Part shown: positions 13,001 to 22,913 of the stretch, piece by piece | How the letters are laid out: the number at the start of each line of letters is the position of its first letter | Position numbering within the stretch: position 1 is the first letter of the stretch | Source of the DNA: Heliocidaris erythrogramma | Lineage: Eukaryota; Echinodermata; Echinoidea; Camarodonta; Echinometridae | Length of the DNA: 64,000 nt | Assembly (NCBI GenBank): GCA_025617745.1 | Contig: CM046869.1 | Coordinates: 2,936,823-3,000,822, forward strand | Direction: 5' to 3' | Translations under genes and position numbers: made by a program | The notes under the pieces: model-generated | What the model saw: the letters and a program-made list of their open reading frames with translations, nothing else | The model's database searches: none | Told to the model about the DNA's origin: nothing

Positions 13001-15519
13001 TATTATTAATCTAAACATTAGATCTGTGGCATGCTTTTATTATTACCATGATCCTAACCCTTTGTTCTCTTTTGATTGCAGAGCTATTGGACCAGTGCAG
13101 AGAAACACGGGGACCAGGACCAGATCATCCAATATCGTGATAGACCCTACCTGGCTGGGCTGTAGTTTATTGTCATCCACTCACTGCAGGAAACCCAAGT
13201 TGAACTGGAAAGGTAAATTGTTTTTTGAAAATGTAGACCTTTAAGCCCACGTAATTGGTGTAAATTTCAATTTGGCCATTGCTTAGTCTTAGACATTGTA
13301 CTAATAGTAATAGCTCTGTATTGTAAGATTAGATCTTGCTATTGATGTGTATCGGTTTTCTGTAGACCGTACGTAGACGTGGTCGACTAGCTAAGCATGT
13401 ACAGTCAAAATCAAAATTACGTGCAGTAAATGATTATACCCGCTTACGGATTTAGATGTCTTGGTCTAGGATCAAATTTAGAATGAAAATATGCATTGTG
13501 CCCCCCCCCCCTTTAGAACGGAAAACTTTTTTTGTTTTTGTTTTTGTTCTTTTGTTTTCTTGCTTGTCAGATATTTTTGGAGGGAAACTAGACCCCATAA
13601 CCCCCCCCCCCCCCCACCACTGAGCGACAAGACCAAATGATATCTCCCTCCTAGCAGTTTCCCAAAGTTGACAATCCAGCACTTGTGTGTCTCCCCCCAA
13701 CCCCCCCCCCCCCACTCTCCCCCTTATACAAAATCCTGGATTTTTTTGTTTTCTTTTTTAAAATCCAGTCCACATGCTACAAGAAGTTTAATTTTGTTGT
13801 CCTTTCTTTTTGTTTTTATAATGCAGGTTGTCCAAGGAAGCTCATAAGTTTACATGGCTTGCTAAGTGTCAAGTAACGGAGTCATTAAAGATCGAAGTAT
13901 TTTTATCTTTATTATCATTTAATGTTTAATTAATTAATTTTTTTCTAGAGAGATTTATTGCTAATTTACATAATGGCAAATACATATATTCTAAATGTCA
14001 TGAATGCTATTTCTGAGCTGGAAATTGAAAGTCAAGGGTGGGTCAAAAGAAAGGAGCTAACATACTATTCAAAGGGGAAACAAACAGATTTGTAACTTTT
14101 ATTTATTTTTGTATTTTTTTATTCATTTATCTTTTTTCTTTTTTCCCCTTTTCTTTTTTTATTTTTGGGGGGGGGGGGGGGGGGGGGGGGGGGTTCAGGG
14201 CTTGTGTAGGTCTACATGTCCATGTACACAAAATTACAAAAATTGTAGTTGGTATGATTGGCCCATCTGAAACATGATTATGAGAAAGTGATTAACCTAG
14301 AGCCTAATTCTAAATTCTTTTCACACAAAAAAATACTTAATAAAAACCTTTCAAGCTAGGCCCAGTCAGTTATCATGTCACCTCAGACTAATGCTGTAAT
14401 ATAAATTCGAAATATAACCAATAAATTTCAAAATCAAATAATTTTCCTTTTAATTCCAATGTAATTTGGAAAAAGAGAAAATTGTGGCATGACTATATTA
14501 TGAAAAATGATTTAGTTCATCATCTTTGATGCAACTTGTGTTTATGATTGTATGCATAAGTAGTGCATTACGATTTAATCATATTTATTTGATCTTCAAC
14601 CTTAAGTGATAATCACTTTCATCAGCTCCTTGAAGCTATCCTGTGATAGCTATGATTTTTTTTTTCTTGAAACACAAACGGTTTTATAATCTGTAATTTG
14701 TTCCTTTCTATCATCTTTGCAATAATTGTGCAATCAATCTGGGGCTTGTTTCTAGGCAAACGAATCAGGCGCTCGGGAGTTTCAGCCCACGCCGAAATTT
14801 TCAAAACTACCAATACATGTATTTGGACAAACATTGCCTCATATCATTTTGGGCAGTAAGGTGGTCCCTTTGTCCTTTTATGTCTTATGTATTCTGATGA
14901 TAATTTGAAGGGATGTGCATGGATATACATTATAATCCAGCTATATATCGGATGTCACTAGATAGATTTAAACTTGTTTGCTTACAAAATGAAATAAAAT
15001 AGCAATTGGTATGCTGCCCCCTCACCTGCCCCATGATTTGTTGTCCATGAAACATATGTTATAATCTGTATATTGCATTTCAAGAGAGCATTAACTTTTA
15101 TGTTGATGAATGAGTTATTTTAATAAACATCATTTCACACTGAGAAATTTGTATTTGTTGTTTTTCCCCATAATTTTGTAAAAGATGTGTCGTTGATGAT
15201 GATGATGCAGGCACAATATGGCATGTGTTCTGAAGTGTGATGGTGGATTGGTATAAATATAGCCTTATGCAACCTGGAATAACTGGATGATAGACTGAAT
15301 TGTGGGTTTCTGTTGATGGACTCATTTTACAAGAAGATGCGCTATGCATGAAGAAAATGAAGAAGAAAAAAGGAGAAGAGGAAGAAGGAGGAATCAGATT
15401 TTTGAGGTTTGTTTGTTGCTGTTTTAGTTGTTGGGATGTTTTGTTTTCTTATGTTTTTTTTTTGGTTTTGTTTTGTTTGTTTTGTTTTTTTTTTGTTTTT
15501 TGTTTTTGTTTTTGTTTTT

Positions 15520-15551
<32 letters not shown>

Positions 15552-18500
15552 AGATGCAGCAGCAGCCAGTGCATGGTGGTACATATGGGGTAATGGGGAG
15601 CACATTTTCTCTTTGTACTTCAATTTTACTTGAGATATGGTATGCCAGATCCGCAGGGCACAAGGAAAGCGTTCAATGAAGGAAAATTCAATATTGAAGG
15701 AGGGCTTCTTCTTCCTCCTTACTCTTCCTCTTCTTTTTTCTTCATCTTTTTGTCTTCTTCCTCTTCCTCTTCCTTTTCCTCTTCCTCTTCTTTTTCTTGT
15801 TCTTTTTTTATCATCTCCTTCCTCTTCCCCTTTTTCCTCTTCCTCTTCCTCTTCCACTTCTTTTTCTTCTTCATCTTTTTCTTCTTTTCTTCCTTTTCCT
15901 CTTCCTCTTTTTCTCCCTCTTCTTTTTTTCTTCTTGTTCTTCTTCATCTTCTGCTCATTATGGCTGCACAATACGCCCAAGTATAGTTCAATTTTATGTT
16001 AATTAGTTATAAAAGCTGATGAATATTCAAATTTATAATTTCAATAACTTTACGCGCTGCGCGCAGGCTAAAATCTGATTTTCGCTGCTACACAGAAAAA
16101 AAATCAGCTTCATAGGCTAATACATGAAAAGTGGGAGCAGTGTGCACTTTTGACCCGCCGGAAATGCCCCCATGGAAAGCCGGATGCAGAAGCGGAGTTG
16201 AGACCCCCTGTTACTGCAAAGTATTGACGCCCTCTACGTTCGTTGGTTTAAACCAAACCTCCTTTGTGAATTCGGGCCTAGGTGACTCGTTCAGTGCGTC
16301 TCAAAATGGGCATTTAATATTTCCAAAAGATATCATCAAATGAAGTATTAAAAGCGCACCATGGATTTGCCACCTACCCACCGAGCCATTACTCCTAATC
16401 CTGTCTGATATTATTAAAATGCAATTAAGGGTTATTTTTGCTGCCTACTCGCTCTGCAATTGCATAAAATTTTGTCTCGAAATCTACTACCTTACTATCA
16501 TAACAGAAAGCAGTAGAAACAGCTTTATTTGGTATGGACACGGATCCATGAGGGGCCATTATGGCAGCCCCTGGTCCAAGGTCGTCAGTACGAACAGAAG
16601 CCCCTCCCCGCCCCTCAAAAAAAAAAACAAAAGAATACTGGTACTTGCTGACCGCTTGCCACACATTACTCTACAATCCCAGTGCCGCTGTGCAGGGGCA
16701 ATGCTTATGAAAAATAACTTTTGAGGACACACTCCATAACCATGAATGAATGATATTTGAGTCGGAATAAAATTTGAGGTGAAAATGCTGCCCCTGAATT
16801 GTGGTATTACCTCTTACTACTGTATACACTTGAACTCCAGTATCCACCTGTCCTATCTCAGATGGAAACGAGGCATTACACCAGAAGCTCCCTGCCTCCG
16901 ATATTTTAGTAGTAGCAACAAACGTGTATGTTCCATCGTCGTTAGAATATGAATCAGTAATAGTATCGCCACCACCACCATGCCATTCAAGATTGACGCT
17001 TTGGTTCGGATAGACGTAGCGCAATTCACAGGTTAGATTGGTCGGTGCGTTTAAACTCAAAGTACAATTTTTTGAGTCAACAATGACGTCTTCATGGTCA
17101 CTGGTGTTACATTCTGTGATGACTGGCAAAGTTGTTGGAGGTAAACCTATTGAAATAATGATATAAAACTTTTATATAATTTGAAGGCATTCTGAATGAG
17201 ATGTAGTCTATGTACATGCACGTTTGATTTCCACTGATTGACATAAAAGGAAATTGTCGTAAGACTGAAGGATTTCTCTTACGGTAAAACGTAACAAAAG
17301 GTGTTTACCTTCAGAAGTTTGTCAACAAAAAACCCCGTAAAATCCGCAAAATTATGTTTTAAACAATCCTTAATTCATAGGGTAAATGCCCGTTGAAAAC
17401 ATGGCGTCATTTCAATTGTGCATTACATGCGCTAATCCGGCCCGTTTCTAAAGCACGGCACACACGAGGCGTCAATTCGATTGCGTCAGTACCTGCGCTA
17501 ATCGAGCCTGTGAAGGTAATTAATCCATACGCCGGTTATTAAAAGCATTGTTTGCACTTTTCAATTTGCAAGCACTTTTTAAACGATATCACACTTTCAT
17601 GATGCGCAAAAGGTGGTAAAAGTCTCTGACGCGGTCCTTACGTCGACAAAATAATTACACATAGTGCATGTAAGCCGGGCTTTAGGCAATTAGCGTAAAC
17701 GCTGGTAATTCAAACCAAAATCTTTATTTTGTATCAACTGTTTAGTACGATATTACTATCACATCGTGCAGTCCCACAAAATGACGCCCCCTGTGCAACA
17801 GATCAAAGGCGTCGTTTGATGACGTATATATAGGTCTTCTAGGACAACTACGCCCTGTACCTCCAGGACAAATATCCCCATGGAGACTACCGCCAGGACC
17901 ATTACCCCAGGACAATTACTCCAAGGACAATTACCCCCTAGAACAATTAGCCCCAAGTATCCCAAATACAAATGTCCAAGGGGGGGGGCAATTTTATCCC
18001 CAGCCTTTTTCCTACTAAATGCACTCAAATTGCACTTATCAAAAGAAATAAAAGACACTTTTAGGGGTAATTTAAAATGTCGGGGACTGTGCCCCTAGCC
18101 CCCCCCCAGGTAGCACCGCCTAAGATGGGGGGGGGGGGAGTGTCCTGGGGGTAATTCTGGATAATGTATTAGGGGGTAGCTTACCAGGGGTTAATCGTTC
18201 TAGGGGGTAATCGTCCTAGGAGTTATTGTCATGGCGGTAATTTACCTGGGGATAATCGTCCTAGGGAGTAATTGTCCTGGGGTAATTGTCCTGGGATTAA
18301 TCGTCTTTTAATAATTCATTATTTATATCTGTATAATTTGTACAGCGTACTTGTACACTTATCAAGAAAAAAAAATGAATAGGTACATATATTTTTTTTA
18401 TATTGTATGTATACCTGTAATGCCATTGTCTTTTCTTTCTGTTGGAAATGAAAATAAATACGAATTTGAATTTGAATTTGAATATGTCCTAGGGGTGATT

Positions 18501-19205
18501 GTCCGGGGGTGATTGTCCGGGGATAATTGTCCTGGGAGTAAATGTCATGGGGTAATTGTCCTTGGGGTAGTTGTCCGGATTGCGTCACTGACTGGCGCGG
18601 TCTTTGACGCATCATGTGAGACCAAGGAGTTATTTCAGGGGAGCATTTCATGAAAGGACTGTTCTCAGCCAATCAGATGCAAGGATTTCAGTAGCTTATA
18701 ACAGTTGTCGGATAAATTCCGACAACTTCCTTTCATGAAACGCTCCCCAGATAACTCCTTGATGAGAATGACATCGTAAAAAGTAAATGCTAAATTAGAA
18801 GTACATATAATTGCTTGCGAGTGCAAACAAAAAAGTTGTTTGCTTACCAAAGACATTCAACTTAGTCCAGAATGTGGGTGGATCTAAAACCCCGTTTTGT
18901 ATGTTCACAAGGCAGCAGTACGTTCCTTCGTCTGGAATAGTAACATTTTTTAGGATAAGGGTAGAATTGTCCGCTTCCAACCAGAATCTTGTCTTATCAG
19001 ATGTTATTATGTCGTCTTTGAAATATTGAACTATGTGTTCTCCTGAGCAATTACTGTCCGCATACCAATACATACTGCGGACTTCCCCATTTCCATAAGC
19101 ACAGTCAACTGTAGTGTTTTCTCCTTTGGTCACATTATGAGTGTTAAGGGAACTGCTTTTGGTGATCAGCGTTGACAGAATACCTGCCAGAAGGACGTAC
19201 CGCAT
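6921..19205 (-). CDS. Ig-superfamily type I membrane receptor (partial, at least 3 exons)
   Basis: Three minus-strand exons with matching phase 1 junctions are joined here as one gene: signal peptide plus V-type Ig (19205-18848), second Ig (17146-16811) and transmembrane exon (7040-6921). The combined 271 residues have the plan of a small cell-surface Ig receptor. The last join spans ~9.8 kb of intron and is the weakest point; more Ig exons could be hidden between. The cytoplasmic exon or exons to the left were not found, nor was an upstream exon beyond the acceptor at 19213. Ligand and pathway are unknown. The large intron carries many MITEs and a possible plus-strand gene start at 12158. 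Confidence 0.6.
7060..7290. repeat. Repeat fragment beside the transmembrane exon
   Basis: Starts ttagggtccgtattcacaaa ggaggtttaaacc, inverted to 16240-16283, then has several imperfect palindromes ttaggcctaac and ttaggccctaac. Probably ends of one MITE family. Confidence 0.5.
7300..9010. other. Gene-less segment with G-runs
   Basis: A GA microsatellite lies at 7384-7402, and G-runs at 7852-7862, 8457-8468, 8539-8551 and 8585-8593. The last three are spaced as in a degenerate tandem of a G-rich unit. No gene. Confidence 0.55.
9012..9186. mobile_element. Fold-back element built of CTATTCATAAGGACCG motifs
   Basis: The ends CGCTATTCAAAAGGACAG and GGTCCTTATGAATAGCG are inverted. The interior has four more copies of ttatgaatag or its complement. 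Confidence 0.75.
9240..9515 (+). mobile_element. tRNA-derived SINE
   Basis: A box TGGTCTAGTGTATACG (9252-9267) and B box GGTTCGAATCC (9296-9306), then a ~180-bp body, and a 3' end gcgctatataaatgg running into att repeats. This tail resembles the 3' end of the LINE at 42520-42830 (gcactttatataaag then (ATT)n), which suggests it was copied by that LINE type. Confidence 0.8.
9520..10430. other. Gene-less AT-rich segment
   Basis: No coding signal or clear repeat seen. Confidence 0.5.
10439..10545. repeat. Tandem duplication of a ~53-bp unit
   Basis: Two adjacent copies of ataaacgtatttctg(t)aatc followed by gacgtgtataaactattaaa, differing by a couple of single-base indels. Confidence 0.9.
10765..11101. 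mobile_element. G/C-homopolymer MITE, best-preserved copy
   Basis: Begins AGGGGCGGATCCAGG and ends CCTGGATCCGCCCCT (perfect inverted ends). It contains several C-runs and the internal motifs gaaaagtatgcattttgtgc and ttgcttgtcagcaaattatg. No transposase. Confidence 0.75.
11105..12150. other. Gene-less segment of the Ig intron
   Basis: AT-rich with ATAA-type repeats (11310-11470). No gene recognised. Confidence 0.5.
12158..12330 (+). other. Possible promoter-proximal first exon (plus strand)
   Basis: AAAATGGCGGCC at 12155-12166 resembles YY1-type initiation sites of housekeeping genes. The ATG opens MAAVRVVLLLCHFNTNLKKT then SLLRNVCFRRSLSSKSHESR, which looks like a mitochondrial targeting peptide. 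The frame meets TGA at 12317-12319, just before a strong donor (gtaagt, 12331). A second candidate exon with good splice sites is 13082-13212 and a third acceptor is at 13826, but no frame runs through all three. It could be a noncoding RNA, a pseudogene or a misread exon. Confidence 0.3.
13082..13212 (+). other. Possible exon with strong splice sites (plus strand)
   Basis: The acceptor cttttgattgcag precedes it and the donor gtaaat follows GGAAAG. One frame stays open (AIGPVQRNTGTRTRSSNIVI and onward). Another gives a more protein-like SYWTSAEKHGDQDQIIQYRD before a stop. No family recognised. Confidence 0.3.
13450..13741. mobile_element. G/C-homopolymer MITE copy
   Basis: Contains atttagaatgaaaatatgca, C-runs, ttgcttgtcagata and gggaaactagacccca, and ends acaaaatcctgga. 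It matches the interior of 10765-11101; the left end is degraded. Confidence 0.65.
13880..16805. other. Ig intron segment with low-complexity DNA
   Basis: No gene seen. A G-run lies at 14167-14193, a T/G-rich tract with a G-run at 15455-15550, and a CTT-rich tract at 15705-15950. The Lys/Arg/Glu-rich frame on the minus strand across 15342-15980 is an artefact. Near 16240-16283 the motif ggtttaaaccaaacctcctt plus tgtgaattcggg is an inverted match to 7063-7093. Confidence 0.6.
16811..17146 (-). CDS. Ig receptor exon: second Ig domain
   Basis: 112 residues, phase 1-1, acceptor ..atttcaatag, donor gtaata. It begins GLPPTTLPVITECNTSDHED. The Ig core is APTNLTCELRYVYPNQSVNL, then EWHGGGG and KISEAGSFWCNAS (Cys, Trp and the E-x-G-x-F-x-C variant of DxGxYxC). 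It ends VQVYTVVRG. Confidence 0.85.
17836..18580. repeat. Inverted arrays of a ~15-bp GTCCTGGGGGTAATT-type repeat
   Basis: The left arm (17836-17960) has units like aggacaattacccc. The right arms (18135-18304 and 18484-18580) have the complement (ggggtaattgtcct). The arrangement resembles sea-urchin TU fold-back elements, whose outer domains are ~15-bp tandem repeats (recalled from the literature). The right arm is split by a retroelement tail at about 18305-18482. Confidence 0.65.
18305..18482 (+). mobile_element. LINE-like 3' tail ending in (GAATTT)n
   Basis: Ends ttctgttggaaatgaaaata followed by aatacgaatttgaatttgaatttg. A near-identical ending occurs at 470-577, so it is a retroelement 3' end, inserted into the 15-bp array. 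Confidence 0.6.
18637..18748. mobile_element. Fold-back MITE, GAGCGTTTCATGAAAGGA family, copy 1
   Basis: Inverted ends (GGGGAGCATTTCATGAAAGG and CCTTTCATGAAACGCTCCCC), extended by aaggagttat/ataactcctt outside. The same family as 44887-45025, opposite orientation. Confidence 0.8.
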
Positions 19206-19213
19206 TGGAAAAT
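18848..19213 (-). CDS. Ig receptor exon: signal peptide and V-type Ig domain
   Basis: The acceptor (ccttgtag) ends at 19214. ATG at 19203-19205 gives MRYVLLAGILSTLITKSSSL, a signal peptide, then an Ig domain. TVDC is Cys35, SMYWYAD has Trp47, and TIPDEGTYCCLV gives the DxGxYC motif with Cys97. Several N-x-S/T glycosylation sites. Donor gtaagc, phase 1. The few bases before ATG are also open, so an upstream start in another exon is possible. Confidence 0.85.
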
Positions 19214-19559
19214 CTACAAGGAAAACAAAAGAGAGATATAATTTTGACTGCTTTCAAAAAATCAAGAAAATGACAAAGAAATCAACAAACCATTATATCC
19301 AATGACCGGGGATAATAATAATAATATCTGCGCCATGAGCATCTCTCATGATGGATACCGGCGCAATACAAATGTTCATATTATTATTATTATTATTATT
19401 ATATAATTTCCCTGAATATGAGGTTACGGTTGCCCGAATTATCTTTGAAGGTGGTGCGGGGGCTTATAGCCCAACGTTTCCCCCGTCTCTTATGAATCAG
19501 ATGTGGATGGCAGAGATTGGAGAACATGAAAAAGAAGTAATAGAGGCAATATAAGGGAA

Positions 19560-19830
19560 AACAGTGAGAATGCGAAAGCGAGAGAAATAGAGAGAGAGAG
19601 AGAGAGAGATTGCTGGGGAGAGATAGAGGAGCTAATTTTATAGAAAAAATGAAGAAAATAAAATTGGACAGAACAGAGCAACTGGAGATGGTAGAAGGTG
19701 AAAGAAAATGAAAAAGGAAAATGAAATAATAATGATAGAAATAAAGAGCAGCGTGAGAGAAAATGAAAAAAGAAGATAAAAATTAAAATGACATGATCAT
19801 GATGATAGACGGACAACAAGATTATAACAT
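19560..19830. repeat. GA-rich low-complexity DNA upstream of the Ig gene
   Basis: gagagaga and aaatgaaaaaggaaaatg runs, no gene. An ATT repeat lies at 19378-19402. Confidence 0.75.
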
Positions 19831-20344
19831 GAAATTTGTTTTAATTTGTCTATATATAGTTCCTTGTCATGCAGAATATTTTATTTAGTTTTGTAGCGAC
19901 CGATGACCATAGTCATATCATATTATCTCTCATTGGTAGGGGCTTCCCGGCCCTAGACAATATTGAAGGGGGAGGCCAAAGTTGCCTTCAAGTTAACCAA
20001 CAAGGTCCAGATTATCCGATTGCGCCACAGAGAACAGCTGCTCAATGGCCTTGCTCGTTTTATATCCCAACAGTTCGTTTTCATGAATATTCATTCCGAC
20101 TAGTCTTGACGGAATAAACCGTATTACTTGTCATGCGCATGCGTACTCTCATCTCTAAGACCCAAGTCATGAATATTCATATAGGAAAAACCCAAAGGTA
20201 CAGGAAAAAAAATTTGCGGCCCGCCATGCACTATAATAAAAACACGTACTGTGCATTGAATAGACAGAAATAAGTTATACAAGTCATGTATACATGTCGT
20301 ATTCACATGGTAATTTCAAGATGGCAAATTGTCACTGTCATTAT

Positions 20345-20610
20345 CACTATGAACATGGCAAACAAAGAAGCGAACAAAATATACAGCTCCTCATTGTACC
20401 TTTCACAATTGCTCTGGTTGACAAAAGAACATCCCTTCATTGCTAGTATGTAAAAGTATGTAGAACAGGTGTCACATGTATATTCACCTGTTCTACTTAT
20501 TTTACAAAATAGCAATGAAGGGGTGTTCTTTTGTCTACCAGAGCAATTGTGGAGGGTACAATGAGGAGCTGTATATTTTGTCTGCTCTCTTTGTCATCGT
20601 GTTCATAGTG
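20345..20610. mobile_element. Fold-back element, CACTATGAAC family, copy 2
   Basis: Starts CACTATGAACATGG and ends GTGTTCATAGTG. The two halves are inverted copies (for example aatatacagctcctcattgt and its complement) around a centre with tagaacaggtg. Matches 593-857. Confidence 0.85.
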
Positions 20611-20614
20611 TGTA

Positions 20615-22150
20615 ATGTACATGTATTGTAGAACAACAAAAGCACCAAATTTGGCATGAACACTCCTTGTGGGCTACTATTCAATATCAGACGAGGAGCC
20701 CCCGCGAATTTTTAGTGTAAAATGCAAAAAAGCCAAAATGGCCGCCATCCAGTATGATAACAACAATCTTTTCGGGTTAAATCATTTCAAGGATGCGTAA
20801 TTTGTTATCAAATTAAATTATCGAGATCATATCACACTTTTCGTTTCAGAAAAAAAAAGAACCGGTTTATAGGGACATGAAAGGATTTTAAAAATAATAT
20901 CTGTAAAGGGCGCCCTCAATTTGATTACAAATTTTGTTTGGATAACAGTCACTGTAAAAGGAGCTGCTTTTCATCCAGGTACAAAAATATAACAGAATCG
21001 GGGGCAAGGCGTTCTACTCATTCATATGTGTTTTCATAGTGATGAATGAGATATATTTTAATCTCTCTTTTTTTCTAGTTCAGTCTTGATGCGTCTAATA
21101 ATAGATTTTTATTTGCCGCCGTGAGCAAACAGACCGTGAGCAAACAGATATGTAATTTTTTCCTATTGCTCTGTGGTTTACATTGTGAATAACTAGACAT
21201 TCCATGTCTCATATTTGAAACCGAAATTCCTCTCAGAACAAAAAAACATGGCTTCCTGCGATAAAGAATCCCTGACTCACTCTTCGACTGCATCGGGGAA
21301 TATGAACGATATTGATAACAATTCATGATCTTGTGATTTTTTTTTATTTTGAGTATTTCCTAGATCATAACAACATTATAGACTAATTTCATTTCAGGTG
21401 TAATAAGCAATATAGCATTACAAGATACTCCTCAAGAGACAATTTAGTTCAAATTTCTTTCCAGCTTAAAATTGTCAAAGATCCGAACCGGATAATGTGA
21501 AAAAACCCCACATAGTTTCATATTATGTTTAGCATATACTTTGTGATATAATGAATACTAGCTGGGCCTGATCAGTCCCACCCTGCCCTGTGTTCTGTCT
21601 TACCCCCCTTCCTGTAGTCTGGATTATGCATGTTTAATCATTTTATAGATTTATATTGTGTCATATTGTGTCAGTATTACATTCTGGTAGCGAAATCGGG
21701 TGCCACTGACCCTTAAATTCCAGAACAATTACAATTTCAGCATACACGGCGGTCATCATGGATTCTGTGTTTCATTTCATATTTCAGGGATATGCTGGAT
21801 GGAGCCATATATCTAAATATGATACATACCATTCCTCTTAAAGCTACAATTGTTACTCATAAGTATAGAGTAGGTGGCATGTCCGCAAGGCGACATAGTT
21901 TCAAAACTGATCTGTATTTCAAGAAATTTTCAGTTACAGACTGTGATTTTACATGTTTCGTAAGCTTAAAGATGTCCATGGAACATTACAGTCATCAGTA
22001 GTCATGAGACAGACGCGATAATTCGTATGTATTGCTATATCGATATGTTTGATATCGCTACGCTGCTTTTTGGCCGAATTGGATTTAAGAAGCTTTTGCG
22101 TGGGATGCTGGCTCGGACCGCGGGAATTTTGTTCAGCGCGCAAAGTCTCC
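20615..22150. other. Gene-less region left of the integrase unit
   Basis: No coding signal or long repeat recognised. Short frames present are chance. Confidence 0.5.
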
Positions 22151-22155
22151 ATTGT

Positions 22156-22496
22156 ACGGAGCCCCTAAGAGGACATTTATAATGACAAATTTTTTTTTAT
22201 TTCGTTCCCTCGAAATATTATTTCGTTCCCTCGAAATCATTTCGTTCCCTCGAAATAATATTTCGTTCCCTCGAAATATTATTTCGTTCCCTCGAAATAA
22301 TATTTCGTTCCCTCGAAATCATTTCGTTCCCTCGAAATAATATTTCGTTCCCTCGAAATATACTATTTCGTTCCCTCGAAATATTATTTCGTTCCCTCGA
22401 TATATACTATTTCGTTCCCTCGAAATATATGATTTCGTTCCCTCGAAATATATGATTTCGTTCCCTCGAAATATACCATTTCGTTCCCTCGAAATA
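22156..22496. repeat. Left inverted end: terminal ~45 bp plus 14 palindromic 18-bp units
   Basis: From 22199 there are 14 copies of ATTTCGTTCCCTCGAAAT separated by 1-5 bp (c, at, att, tact, tatg). Each unit is itself an inverted repeat (ATTTCG...CGAAAT). Inside the array is a block starting gcaccatgtgaca. Confidence 0.9.
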
Positions 22497-22913
22497 TTTG
22501 CACCATGTGACAGTTTAGTGAAAACAACGTAACGGTACATTATAGAATGGCGACCGTTTAAGCTTTCAATACCTTGTGTGGGTCTGTAAGTATGCTCGAC
22601 GCATGTGTGAATTATTGATATTAGGTACGCTAATAATAACAAAGCTTAGTTAAAAACATAATGGCAAGTTTTGTTCTATGCGATGATTATTTTGATTAGT
22701 TCTCTTCTTAACACCATATGGATAACGTTGCACATGAATGAAATGCTTATTACGCAGTTCTTTCCATTTTTTCAACATTACTACGGATAATTAAATTTAA
22801 CTATGACGCCCTAGCATATAATCTTCTTTTTTAATAAAACATATGTGCGGATCATTGTGTACCCCTGATTTATTTTTGTCCAATAGGTAGATGCAGGAGG
22901 TCAGAAACTACTT

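Noticed and set aside
15342-15986. Lys/Arg/Glu-rich and Ser/Phe-rich frames over 100 residues
   Set aside because: They follow a CTT/GAA simple repeat, have no stop-limited conserved part and no splice context.
22199-22496. CRISPR-like spaced repeats
   Set aside because: The repeat is 18 bp, palindromic, with only 1-5 bp spacers, mirrored at the other end of a transposon-like unit, and the genome is eukaryotic.
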